This document shows, piece by piece, positions 34,407-45,254 of a stretch of DNA of 64,000 bases. The notes under the pieces are model-generated. The model had not been told where the DNA came from. It worked only from the letters and a program-made list of their open reading frames with translations, and ran no database searches. Source of the stretch: Edaphochlamys debaryana (taxonomy: Eukaryota; Chlorophyta; Chlorophyceae; Chlamydomonadales); NCBI GenBank assembly GCA_016858145.1, contig JAEHOE010000030.1, forward strand, positions 620,001 through 684,000. Direction: 5' to 3'. Position 1 is the stretch's first letter, and every line of letters starts with the position of its first letter. Both the position numbers and the translations under genes were made by a program.

Positions 34407-36557
34407 CTACCGGCCTTCCCGCTTTGCCTTCATGTGCTCCACGAACTCGTCCAGCAGGTAGGGCCAGGCGCTGTTCTCATCGAAGTTGGAGAAGTCGGGC
34501 TTGACGGACTGGCGGTGGATGGGTAGAGGCAAGAGTGGGCGAAGGGGGGGTGGTGTTGAAGGGGGAAGGGGGAATGAGCGAGGCCGAAGGCAGCAAAAGA
34601 ATCGAGGACGATGGGTGAAGGCGTTAGCCGGAAACGGCGTCGGTTTGATGCGACCTAATGGGTCGGGAGCAAGAAGCGGATCAAACAGGCGCCCCTCTGC
34701 CATGTCCCCGCCGTACCTTGATGAAGTCGTACAGCTGCTGCCACGTGTCCTTGCTGATTGCCCGGTTGTGGTGCTTGGTCAGGAACTCGCACCAGTCGTC
34801 GATGAGGGGCCACTGCAGGGGGGTAAGACGCAGTGCCGAGGCTTGACTTGCGGCCCAAACGCGTGCGACCCGCCTCCACAACAACACGCGAGGTGGTGCT
34901 AGCCGGCTAGTGCCCCTGACTCCCGTCCCAGGAAGGGGCACCAGGCACGTCGCTGCCGCTCAGCAACCAGCGCCGTCCGCGCCCGTATTCCCCCCCACCC
35001 GAGCCCTCACCCGCTGCTCCGGCACGGAGAAGAGCAGCTGCCACATTCCCACCGCCGTATCCAGTTGTACGCATTTCTGGCCCTTCTGCGCTCGGGGCAA
35101 ACACGGGGCCGGAGGGAGCGGGTTGGGGCTCAGGCCGTGGCAAGGCAGCCACGAGAGAACAAGGGCGTCCAAGCGGAGGCTCACGACGAGCTCCGGCCTC
35201 CCGGGTACTCTCCCCGAGCGACGCCCCTCCAGACGTGACGTGTGCCCCCGACCCACATCAACCCACGCCCTGCCCCCTTCAGGCCCACACCAAGTCGCGC
35301 AGCCCGACCCACCCCCTTGAAACCCCTCGCACTCCACATTCCCACCCAACCCCTCGCACCTCTCGCGAGAAGTTGTATGCGTAGGCGTACACCTCCCGGA
35401 ACTTGGCGTCCTGCTTGAGCTCCGCCCGCAGCTCCGGCAGGCGGCGCTTGAGCTTGTCGATGGCGTCGCAGCCCAGGCGCACCATGCCGCTCGTAAACTC
35501 GTCCTTGCTGTACTCGCACATGACCGCAGCGTTCTGGGGGACGAGAGGAGGGGAACGGGGGCGGGGCGCAGCCGGCGAGGCGTGGGTAGGGGGCTGGCGC
35601 AGCGAGCAGGCTTCCCGCATGTTTGGAAGCCCGTGCAGAGAGACCGCGGCTGGAGGTGTGGACGCATTGGCAGGAGAAATTCCCCCGCAAACCATGCTCG
35701 TGCCCCCCGCTGCGCCTTCTCTACCCACCATGTAGTACGACACGACGAGCACCACGATGTCCGTGGGGTCCACCTCGAGGTCCTCGCAGAAGCGGGTGAT
35801 ACCGTCCACCGAGATCTTGTCGTCACCCGGCTCTGGGGAAGGGAGAAAGGGAATGGGGTTGCAGGAAAGGACATAGCGCATAGGGCACACACACACGAAG
35901 CGTGTTGGAGAACGGCGGGCGCGGGAGATGACAGTGCGAGGGTGAGGTGCCGGGCATCAACCCAGCTGCGCGGTTCGGCGGGAGGCGTGAGAGGCCCACA
36001 GGCCCGCACGGGCCCGCCGCAGAAGGCCCCTACCAGGCCCACGCAGGACAGGGCCCTGCACCTTCAGCGGCCTTCGACAGGGTCGAGATGGAAGCAGCGT
36101 GCCTGCGAGGGGTCAGAGTGGGACAGCGAGACAGCCCCAGCCCCGCTTGGCGCTCACCCTTGTAGCGCTGGTACATGGACTCCACCCCTCGCAGGTCCAG
36201 CCCTCCCGTTGTCGTGGCCTGGGCCGCTAGCCCTGACGTGTAGAACATGTCGATAGCTTGCTCCACGCCCCATCCCGAGCTTTTGAGGCATTCCGTGGCA
36301 ACCTTCTCGCTGCGGGCGGGGTCGTGGTGGGGGCGTGGGTGCGGGCCCAAACCCTGGCACTGGAGGAGCCTGTGCAGGCTCACCTGCTCCCCGTTATGCT
36401 CCTGAACTGCGTTATCTTGTCCTTTTGCGGCTTCGTCAGCCGGTTCTGCACGGCGTCATCAACGAGCAAGGCTGAGAAGGGGCGGGCAGGGCCGATCTTC
36501 GAGCGAGTCCGGCTGACCAGCCACCGCCCTCACCATAGCTGATGAGAGGTACTCCAT
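34407..36557 (-). CDS. DCN1: DCN1-like cullin neddylation factor (UBA + DCUN1)
   Basis: Minus strand; exon 1 is 36557-36534 (MEYLSSAM), exon 2 spans about 36448-36386 (NRLTKPQKDKITQFRSITG), and five further exons end at 34407. The first part, SSEK-like then VATECLKSSGWGVEQAIDMF, is the UBA-like helix set. The DCUN1 domain follows: GDDKISVDGITRFCEDLEVD, CEYSKDEFTSGMVRLGCDAI, GQKCVQLDTAVGMWQLLF, WPLIDDWCEFLTKHHNRAI, SKDTWQQLYDFI and SVKPDFSNFDENSAWPYLLD. This matches DCUN1D1 end to end. The family binds cullins and the acetylated N-terminus of the NEDD8 E2 enzyme to promote neddylation, activating cullin-RING ligases. The acidic/aromatic C-terminal patch (DENSAWP) that contacts the cullin is present. 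Head to head with AIDA, 469 bases apart. Confidence 0.92.
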
Positions 36558-37026
36558 CGCCTCCTAGCCTTCACCGGCCCGGGGCCGGCCCACCGCCTCT
36601 CAAGGCGCAGAAGGTAAAGCGGCAAGTGCGTTGCGGGGCTCGCTCTTCTAGTAGCAAGTCACGCTGGGCAATGGTGTCAGAGGTGAAGGCAGCGCAGGGT
36701 GTAAGGACCTTCGAGGTCGCGAGTCGCTAGGGTGGCCTTGATTGCACTGCCATGAAGGGGCCCGGCTTTTGCCAGTTCGCGTCCTACCCATAGCTAATTC
36801 TCACAGCACGCAACATACAAAACATCTAGTCCCACAGCGAGCGAACTCGCTTCGCCCACCTCGGTCGACAGAAGCATCCACAAAAGCCTGCAGCCCGGCT
36901 ATCCACCTGAGCATGACATAACGCGCCCTTGCAGCCAGACTTGTGGAAATAACGCGTTGCGAGCTAGGGTCGGCGCTACACACCTGAATTCACCTTGACC
37001 TTCGTTGACCTCTTCTAGCTGACGCG
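36558..37026. promoter_or_regulatory. Shared divergent promoter, DCN1-like and AIDA
   Basis: Only 469 bases separate the two start codons, so both promoters and 5' leaders must fit here. No TATA box stands out in either direction. The stretch 36780-37010 is less GC-rich than its surroundings. Confidence 0.5.
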
Positions 37027-39851
37027 ATGGAGGACACCCGTGCTCGGTGGGACAGAGCGTTCCAGGAAGCGGTCGACTACGACACCTGGGGGCAGGTGCA
37101 CAGGGCAGGGAAAGGCCGCTGGGTTCCGGCACCCGGCACGCACGCGTCCCGCAACTTCGGGGCTTCCTCCGGGTCCGCCAGCGTTACGCCCATCCCCGCC
37201 CCTGCCTGAAGGTTGAGGAGGCTCTTGAGGGGTACCAGCGGCTACAAGTTGCCGCAGCCGCGGTAAGATAGCTGGCCCACCCAAGCAGGCTGCCGGAAAC
37301 GGGCAGTCCTCGACCCGCCCGCTCAGTTGCTTGCGGTTGCAGAGGGCTGTGTTCCCCTGCCAGTGTTGGGCGAGTGTAACCTCAAACACGATGCTCACAG
37401 GAGTACGTGGAGAATGTATTACAGCTGCCGATGCAGCGGCGGGACGGCATCGGGCGCCTGGCCACGGCCCTCAAGTACCGGATAGAGGTAGGGGTTGAGC
37501 GGGGAGGGCTTGACCCAGGCCACGGCCTCCATACCCCAAAGCCTGCCGGTCATGTGGAGGCGGGACGCGGGATCCGCTATAACCGTCTGGCCTCTGCCCC
37601 AATCCCCTGGCTGCCTCGGTCTCCCGGCCCACATCGTAGGAGCTGTCAAAAAGCGCAAACCGGCACGTTGGCCTGTCAGGCATGAAGACGCTCAAGCCGT
37701 TCATGAAGGAGATCATCATCACAGATGGTAAGGAAGAAGCCTATGCAGCAGAGGGTTCAAGCAGGTGGAGGCCAGTTGGGGCGAGCAGGGCCATAGGCTT
37801 TCCGTGCGTTCAAGACTGGCGGCCTCGAGGCAGTGGAGGCGTGGAGGGCTGCAAGACGGTTGGAAGTGGTTAGCGCGCCCCGATGGGGACAGCTTGGTGG
37901 AAGCATCGGATCTGTGGGCAGAGCTTGAGCCTGCGTAAGGAGTCGACCGGGTGGTTTGGCGGTGCGCCGTGGAGGGGACTGGACATTGAAGGAGCAAGCT
38001 CGACTGCTTCTTGCCGTGGCCCACCGGCCCCCGCTTCCTGCCCTGCAGCCCAGTTCCCGCTTCCCGCCATCAAACCCGAGGGCACCATCACGCCCACTCC
38101 GGTGGCGCCCCAGTTCCTGCCGCCCGAGGTGGGGCTGCCTGCGTTAATGCGCGCCGCAACGGGCAGAGCACAGCCCCGACCTTGCAGGGCAGCTACCGGT
38201 ATCTTCCCCCAGTGCCCGCGCTCGGCGCTGACGGCCTCCTGGCCATGAAACCCTTCCTCCGGCCCAGGCCCGGGACATGGAGGAGGAGGAGCAGCACGAG
38301 GAGGGCGGCGAGGGGGGCACGCTGCGGTCCGCTCCGCAGCACGGCAACGGGGACGTGGGGCTGGTCATCTACATCGAGAAGTGGGGCTTCAAGGTGGGGC
38401 CTATGGGGCTGGGTTGTGTGGCCCTCTTGAGGTTGTGTGGAGCGTGTCGATGCTTTGAATACGGCGAGGTCCGACAAGGACACACGACGTGTGGGTGGTG
38501 TTGAGCTGTTGACTGGCCCAGGCACAGCGTCCCTTCATGAGCGCCTGTGGGGCTTTGCGCACAGTTGACCGGGCTCAGTCGAATGCGGCGATGTTGCACG
38601 GGCTTCACTCATCGCTGGAGCACGTTTCTGCTGCCTGTGAGCGCTTTCTTCCTTAATCCCTAAACCCCCGCCCGCTCACCCGCACCACCACCACCACCAC
38701 CTGTACCACCCAGGATGCCATGTCGTACTACGAGCCCAAGGTTGTGGTCTCGGTGCGGGACGAGCACGGCAAGGTGGTGGAGGCGGTGCAGGTGCGAGCT
38801 GCGGAGGCGTGAGGGCGGGAAAGCGACAGCAACCTCTGGCACGTCGACCGGGTGGTGGGACTGGTCGGGAGCTGAAGTGCAGCTGGAGGGGTTGAGGGAC
38901 AAGCCATAAGGGCAGACCTGGTGGGGTGGGGTGGGGTGTAGAGGTAACTCTTGCGCAAGGCAAGCGCTCTTTTTCTGAGGAGCCCAGGCCGGGCATTGGG
39001 GCACGCGCAGAACGTCCATGGGGCGTCCTCAACGCAGCAGGGAACACCGGCATGGGGTGCCACGGCCGAACCGCAGAAGAAGTGGCGGAGACCTACTTGC
39101 CCTCTCTTTGCTCCGGCCTGGCCCTGCAGGAGACGCCCATCGGCCGCTCCAACATCTCTTACGTGGTGTTTGAGAACACGGTCTGGGTGCAGACGCCGCT
39201 TAACCACATGTCGGACAAGTCGGCCATATTCTTCGAGTTCAAGCACTTTAAGGCCAAGAAGGGCAAGGTGGGTCAACGCCGACCAACTCGGACTGGCTGG
39301 GGTATGACCGGACACGGTCGGACTCGGCGTGTGCCTTTCATCACATCGGTGTATCGTGTCCAGGCAACCACGCATACCGTCCTCTGGCTCCTTGCCCTGC
39401 ATCATTACGGCCTGCATCATTACGGTGCCCTTCAATAAACAGAAAAGCATCAAGGCATACGCCTTCCTCGAGATGGACGAGATCAAGAACGGCCCCATCA
39501 CGCTCGAAGTAAGCTCACGTGTGGCGTGGCCGCGCGCCATGGGACCTCTTCACCTGCCCAGCCTCCCGCTTGTTTGGGGCGTGGCAGCAGTCCCACCGCG
39601 AATCATGACCTGATCGTTCAGCGCTGCCTTTAACCAAGCTCCCACGAGCTGGTCTTCTTCCGTAGTGCCGCCTGCCACTCGCACCCTACCAATCCCCTCC
39701 ATCCGCCCGCTCTCCTGCCCCTCGGTGCGCAGGTGTACAAGAAGCCCGCCGTCTACAAGCGCAACAAGAAGCCCACGCTGCTCTCCGTCAAGCCGCTGTA
39801 CCTGCACCTGGACCTCACGGTGCGCCAGGTGGGGCCGCAGACCATTGACTG
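37027..39851 (+). CDS. AIDA: AIDA homolog (N-terminal helical domain plus Aida-type C2 domain)
   Basis: ATG 37027 opens MEDTRARWDRAFQEAVDYDT followed by WGQ, matching the AIDA start (RW...F..G.DFDSWGQ). Exons then give EEALEGYQRLQ, EYVENVLQLPMQRRDGIGRL, KTLKPFMKEIII, a Pro-rich linker with an acidic run (38270s), and the C2 domain: GLVIYIEKWGFK, AMSYYEPKVVVSVRD, SAIFFEFKHFKAKKGK, IKAYAFLEMDEIKNGPI, VYKKPAVYKRNKKPTLL and KPLYLHLDLTV, stop 39851. In vertebrates AIDA binds Axin and limits JNK activation, and its C2 domain binds phosphoinositides. Algae lack that developmental pathway as such, so the role here is likely membrane-linked but unknown. Two acceptors end in AAG rather than CAG (near 37211 and 37681), so those exon edges are less sure. 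Confidence 0.9.
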
Positions 39852-40882
39852 AGGTGGAGGAGCGGGCAGGACCCGAAGCGGAGCGCCAAGGGTCCTGAGG
39901 CAAGCACGACGCGGAGGAGAATGAGGCTTGCGTACGACAGCGTTGGTCCTTATTAAGCGCGGAGTTACTGCAAGCAGGGGCTGGGGGTGTGGCTGACCCT
40001 GCAAGGCCATGCCCTGTGACGAGCGTATTGGAGGGCGGCGTAGTGCTATTGTGCTAGACGCTGGTGTGGGAGGAGAAGGGTAAAGCGGCCGTCAGATTGT
40101 GGGCATGTATGTGATGCGGTCATTGACAGCGAGGTATGCAATGACGGGTTGGGGCAGACATAACACTGCCTTCTCGGGTACCGCAATGAGAGGGATAGCG
40201 CAGCGAACACAATACAAGCTTGGGACTGGAGGCGTGCGATGGCGAGCAGGACGGGTGAAGTGTCCATCCAAGATGTGATGTTATGGTATCCCACACATGC
40301 GCAGTTAATATTCGCAAGCTGGACCACGCCCGTGTGGATACACTTTAGAAGCTTGGGCTGGTCGGCCACGAGAGGGTTAGACGCGTGACGTGCGCGACCT
40401 GCCAGGACCGAGGGGAACGCCGCAAGCGGTGATGACGTGCTTGTAAGCAGACGTGACGGCTTTGTCCACAGGCCTCGCCCGTTCCCCCCTGTGACTGCAC
40501 GCACAAGCTGGATCCGTGTTCTCCGTTGGGCCAACTGCGGACATCTTCTCGTACCCGGGGCGGGGGGGTTGGGCGCAGGGTTCGTGCCGGTCGGAGGGCA
40601 CACACAAGTCGCGTCGAGACTGCCTCTTGCCTTCAAGTACATCGCTTGTTGCTCTTATGCATGGAAATCACACGAGGCCAGGAGGAGCAAGGATCTACCA
40701 GTGGTACTGCATTTTTGTCCCGAAGTCCACGCTCGCTGCCCACGCTGCAGCGAGCTGTCACGTAGCAGAGTGGGTAGCAGAGCTTGACGTGAGGCGTAGG
40801 GACCCGGAAGATAGGATAGGGGCCTCGCCAACAAGCCCCCCGGGCGCTAGGACCATGTTCGCACGCGGATAGGGGGCCCACT
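39852..40882. other. Intergenic, AIDA to STAY-GREEN
   Basis: 3' flank of AIDA and 5' flank of STAY-GREEN, both plus strand. The segment 40080-40340 is less GC-rich. No coding evidence and no clear repeat. Confidence 0.55.
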
Positions 40883-43800
40883 ATGACGACGGTCCTTGTG
40901 CCTAGCATGGGCACCTGCGCAGCTCGGCGACCGTTGTGTGGCGCCCCAGCAAGTCGGCCCGCTCGCGAGGAGCGTTGCTCCACGCACTATGCCGCGTCAA
41001 CGTCGCAGAGTGCCCCAGGAGCATCGGCATGCGCGCGGAGAGCTGGCGTTGGGACCGCGCGACGTGGCGTGGTGAGCGCATGGCTGGTCGCTGAAGTCGA
41101 CTTAGGGCACCTCGCCCGTCCTGAACGCCTCCCCTTTGCGCAGGTGGCCAAGGCTCTCTTTGATCCACCACCCTTCCAGCCCGAGAAGCTCGCCGTGATG
41201 CTTGCAGCAAACACGAGCTTGTTGGAGCCGGCCCCTCCCGGTCCCCGGCGATACACCCTCACCCACAACGACATCACGGGCAAGCTGCGACTCTGTATAG
41301 GCCCAGATTACAACTGGAAGCAGATCTCGGGCTTCTACACGCGCCTGCTCCGCGACGAAGTGTGCGCGGAATGGGTGCGCGTCGGCTCCTCCTCCTACGC
41401 GCTGCACGTCTACTGTCACGTCAGCGGAGAAGAACGGTGGCTTGCTCCGCCGCTGCTGCGAAACTACATTTTCCGGCGGGAAATGCCCCTGGTGGGTTTC
41501 GGCGATGGCCCCGAGAGGGGACGTGTGTCGAGGGACCAGGCCACGCGCACCGCTGGCACCCCCTCGGCACGGGAGCCAGGGCACCCTCGGCTTCTGAGCA
41601 CGCTTGTTGGGCAGCAAGGGCCGTCCGCACGTACCTGGTGCTAGCTGCGACACCCCAAAGCAGGCGCACGCCTGCAGCCTGTACTCGCTAGGGCTATCCA
41701 GCCTGGACCCTTGCGTCACTGGCGTACGCGCGTCAGAGGGCATTCTCATCACACCAGTTCCCTTCAGCCCCACCTGTTTCATACGCCCTGGGACCGGAAC
41801 CTCTTCCTGGGGAGGAGGCTCCACCCCTCATCCTGCTCACCACACACAACCTGGAATACCGCTGCCTCCTTTCAGGTCCTGGACTCGCTCGTGTACGCGG
41901 ACCGTCAGCTGCTGGCGGCGCGGCCCGAGCTGGCGGCGGCGGAGGTGTACGTCCACTTCCAGTCGTCCGTGCGGGTGAGGCGTTGACGGCGGGCTACGGT
42001 GTCTGGGGAATAAATCCCGCTGCAGCAGCTTCCCCCAAGGCTGGACGGGGGTTTGCATTTGGCTTGGGCTGCTGCGCGTTGGGATTGTAGACTTCCGGCG
42101 TTCAGGAAGTCGACATTGGGGCTTTTGGGGGGAGTGCAGTGTATCATCTGGGCGAATGAGGAGTGTACTGCACTAATGTGCTGACGTCATTGCTTGAGAA
42201 CTGCGTTCGGGTTTTGGTCACGGGACACTATCCAGCGTCACCTTACGCAGTTTTGGCAGCATTTATGATCCAGGGACCCGTCCTGGCCTGTTGCGCTTGC
42301 GTGGAAGCCCCAAATACGGGCGTCGCGTAGTCTGCTCTCGCGACCCATGTCCCTGCTCCTGAGGCCGGGACCGCCCCATCCTGCTCTGGCTTGCACCCCC
42401 TGCTGGGCCCGCATGCGCATTGGCCTCGCTCGCCCACGCTAAAACCCATACTTCATCCCGTGCTCGCAACCCCTACCTCCTCTTTGTCCCAAGGAGCTGG
42501 ACACGGTGGAGTACTGGGGCGTGCTGGGGGACCGGGTCAGTTGGCCCAAGGGCCCCACCTCAATCCTCATGCGCACCATCTACGCAGTGGTGGGATGGCC
42601 CAGCGACCTGGCGGCGCTGGCGCAGCCCGCAGACCTGTCCGTGGACCTGCCCGACGAACTGAACGACCTGCAGGTGGGGGGCTGGCCGGGGCATTGCTGT
42701 GGGGAGGTCGGGCAACGTGTGGAGCGGGCCTTTTTCGTTCGGGCCATGCGGGGCGTGGGTGCGCTGGCGTGGAGAGGTCGGGGCCCCTGTGGGGTGACGG
42801 GGCAGCGTAGGTAATCCCTGGTAAGGGATTGGCACAGGTCGCGACAACAGCGTAGCGAACCAAAAATCCTTGACCTGGCGTCGTGATGTGGCATGCAAAG
42901 CCCGGCCCGCAAGTTCACCATAACCGCATCGTACCATGTTCTTACGGACCGAGGACCCCAGAGCGGCGACCTGTTCTTATTTCTGCATTGGCATGAAACT
43001 TAACTGGAGTCTGCCCCTCGATGGTGCCTCCCCGCAGGCGGCCATCGCGCAGGCACAGGCGGCGCAGCGGCGGCGGGAGCAGGCGCGGCTGGCGGGGCCG
43101 GGGCAAGCGATGCTGTCCTCCCAGGAGGAGGCGGAGGCGGAGCAGCTGCCGGCCTGGCAGGGGCGGGAGCTGGACGGCGGGGCGCTGCTGGCCGCAACGG
43201 TGGCAGCCGACGCCTCTATGCTCTCCGACGCCTCCGCACGGCGGGGCCCTTCTCAAGCAGCAGAACCCGGGCCGGGGCGGGCGGAGGAGGCGCAGGGGCA
43301 GGCGGAGCTTGCAGCGACCGTGGCCGTGGCGGTCCTCGATGCCGGGTCGGCGTCGGTGGCGCAGCGGGAAACGGAGTCGGCGGTGCTGGCAGCGGCGGTA
43401 GGGCCTCGCGGCCTCGCACGGGAGGGCGTGGCGGGGCTGGGGCAACGCGGCCAGGCCGAGCGCGGCGTCAACGGCTGGCACGGGGCCAGCGCCAGCGGGA
43501 GCGGGAGCAGCAGCGATGGCGACGGTGACGCGCCGTCGTCGCTGCCGTACCGAGCGGCTGCCAGCGGCAACGGCAACGGCTCGCGAGTAAGCAGCAGCAA
43601 CGGCACCAGCGCTGGCAACGGGAACGGGAGCGGAAGCGGGCGCTCCAATGGCACCGCTGCCGCGTCGAAGGCATCCACGCTGAACGGCTCCGCTGCGGCG
43701 TCGAACGGGAAGCCCCATGCTAGCGCTCCGGGACCAACGCCGTCACCTCACCGGTCAGAACTTCGATCGGCGCCAGCTCCGGGCCCGGGCGTAGCCGCGG

Positions 43801-44210
43801 CGGATTGCTCCGGCGGGGACCTGTGCTCAGGGCAGCCCGGCTGCGCTTGCGGAGGCCCGGGCGTGGGCCTGGCAGTGCGCGGCGCCCAGCCAGCCGTGCT
43901 GCAGGCACCTGCGCCGGCGGCCTTGCTAGTCCCCCAGCAGCAGCAGCAGCAGCAGCCCCATCCGCAGCAGCAGCTCCAGCGGAGCGTCGTGTGCTGTGCG
44001 GGGCCGGAGCCGACGACGCCGCCGCCACGGCCCCGCCGAGCCGGGGCCGTCCTGGCCGGGGCGGTGGGCGCGGGCGGCGGCGGGGGCTCGGGGTCCGACA
44101 TGCGGGGCGCGTACGTGGACCGAGGGCCATTGGACCTGACGGCACCGCGGGCGGCGCCGGCGGCAGCTCGGTCGCCAGCAGTGCCGCCGGGCCCGAAGCC
44201 GCCCTGCTAG
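40883..44210 (+). CDS. SGR: STAY-GREEN chlorophyll a Mg-dechelatase with long C-terminal tail
   Basis: ATG 40883 starts an Arg/Ala/Ser-rich plastid transit peptide (MTTVLVPSMGTCAARRP and on). Exons are 40883-41491, 41876-41974, 42494-42673 and 43038-44210, all joining in phase. A 72-base in-frame intron at 41072-41143 is optional. The core follows plant SGR: RRYTLTHNDITGKLRL, GFYTRLLRDEVCAEWVRVG, YALHVYCHVSGE, YIFRREMPLVLDSLVY, ARPELAAAEVYVHFQSSVR and ELDTVEYWGVLGDRVS. SGR removes Mg from chlorophyll a, the committing step of chlorophyll breakdown, in the plastid. The last exon adds about 390 residues of Ala/Gly/Ser/Asn-rich sequence with a polyglutamine run (43938-43955). A Cys cluster (CSGQPGCACGG) sits near 43840, but I cannot align it with the cysteine-rich motif of plant SGR. 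The core is certain; the tail is inferred from open frame and splice phase. Confidence 0.9.
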
Positions 44211-45254
44211 CTCGCTGGCAAGCGAGGCCTGGCGTGCGGCTGGCATCGTCAGGATGCTTGTTTCGTGATGTTGGTTCCGCAAGTTTGATGCGGGCTTGTC
44301 GCTGGTCGTGTGCGTACGTGCGCGTGTTGTAACGCTATCTAGTCAGAGCTGCAGGCGCCGAGGCGCTATCGTTGGGACAGAGGGCGGGGGCAGAGTGACG
44401 CAGAGAGCTAGGGCGCAGCGGAGTGCGGCGTGTGGGCATGTGGCGTGGAGCAGGCAAGCACTGCAGCAGGAAGAGATGGTAGTGAGTGTCGAGAGTCCTC
44501 GAGTGGCCCTCATACCGGGCAGTATGGAACAGGGAGGTGACTCCGCGCTAAGGGCCAGGGCATGCTGAAGCATGGCCACGAGATTGAGAAGGGCAGGGAC
44601 TTCGCTCGGCGTGCCAGGGCAAGGCAGGTCGCGCTGACGGGTATGGGTCCATGAGCGGCTCACGGGCCGCAGGGTGCCGGTTGTAAATCACCCGCAGTCC
44701 CATTTACAGTCCTGGTACTCGCCATGAGTCCGCGTGATGAGCTCCCGTCAGGATCTGGCGCAGTCCCACATGCAGCCCCGGGACTCTCTGACGATCTGCC
44801 ACCACACACGGTAGTGTGAGCCCCCGTCAGCACCTGGCTCAAAGTAATTGGTGTTCCCGCTGCTGCGGTGTTGGGCTTTCAGACAGTGAACACCCAAGGT
44901 GCGCCGAGCGCTACCTACACCCTGCTCCTCCCTGGAGCCCTGAGCCCCTGACCGTGCAGACCCTCAGGCAAGGCATTGCCTGACATGGCAGCAGGCGTCA
45001 CTAGCGGGTGCCGGTGCCAGTGCAACCCCGCCTGAACCGTATGCCGAAAACCTATCCTGTACCCATTGTCTCGGAGCCAAAATTGTGTCTGAGGCTCTGA
45101 GCCAGAAGCTGGGACTATGCCCAAGCAAGACCGCCGTCCTGTCGCCCTGGCGCGATCGCCAGATGTCGTTTGCAGCCAGTGAAGCAACCTGCCCTTCGAA
45201 ATCTGCGGCCTGCTTGCACCCTCGACCTGAGCAAGCGGCCTCCCGCCCCAAGTG
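44211..45254. other. Intergenic, convergent 3' flanks
   Basis: It lies between the 3' ends of STAY-GREEN (+) and the AAA ATPase (-). It carries a TGTAA pentamer (listed) and no supported gene. Confidence 0.55.
44328..44332 (+). terminator. Candidate TGTAA polyadenylation signal of STAY-GREEN
   Basis: TGTAA lies 118 bases past the STAY-GREEN stop, where a chlamydomonadalean polyadenylation signal is expected. A second TGTAA lies near 44692. Confidence 0.4.
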
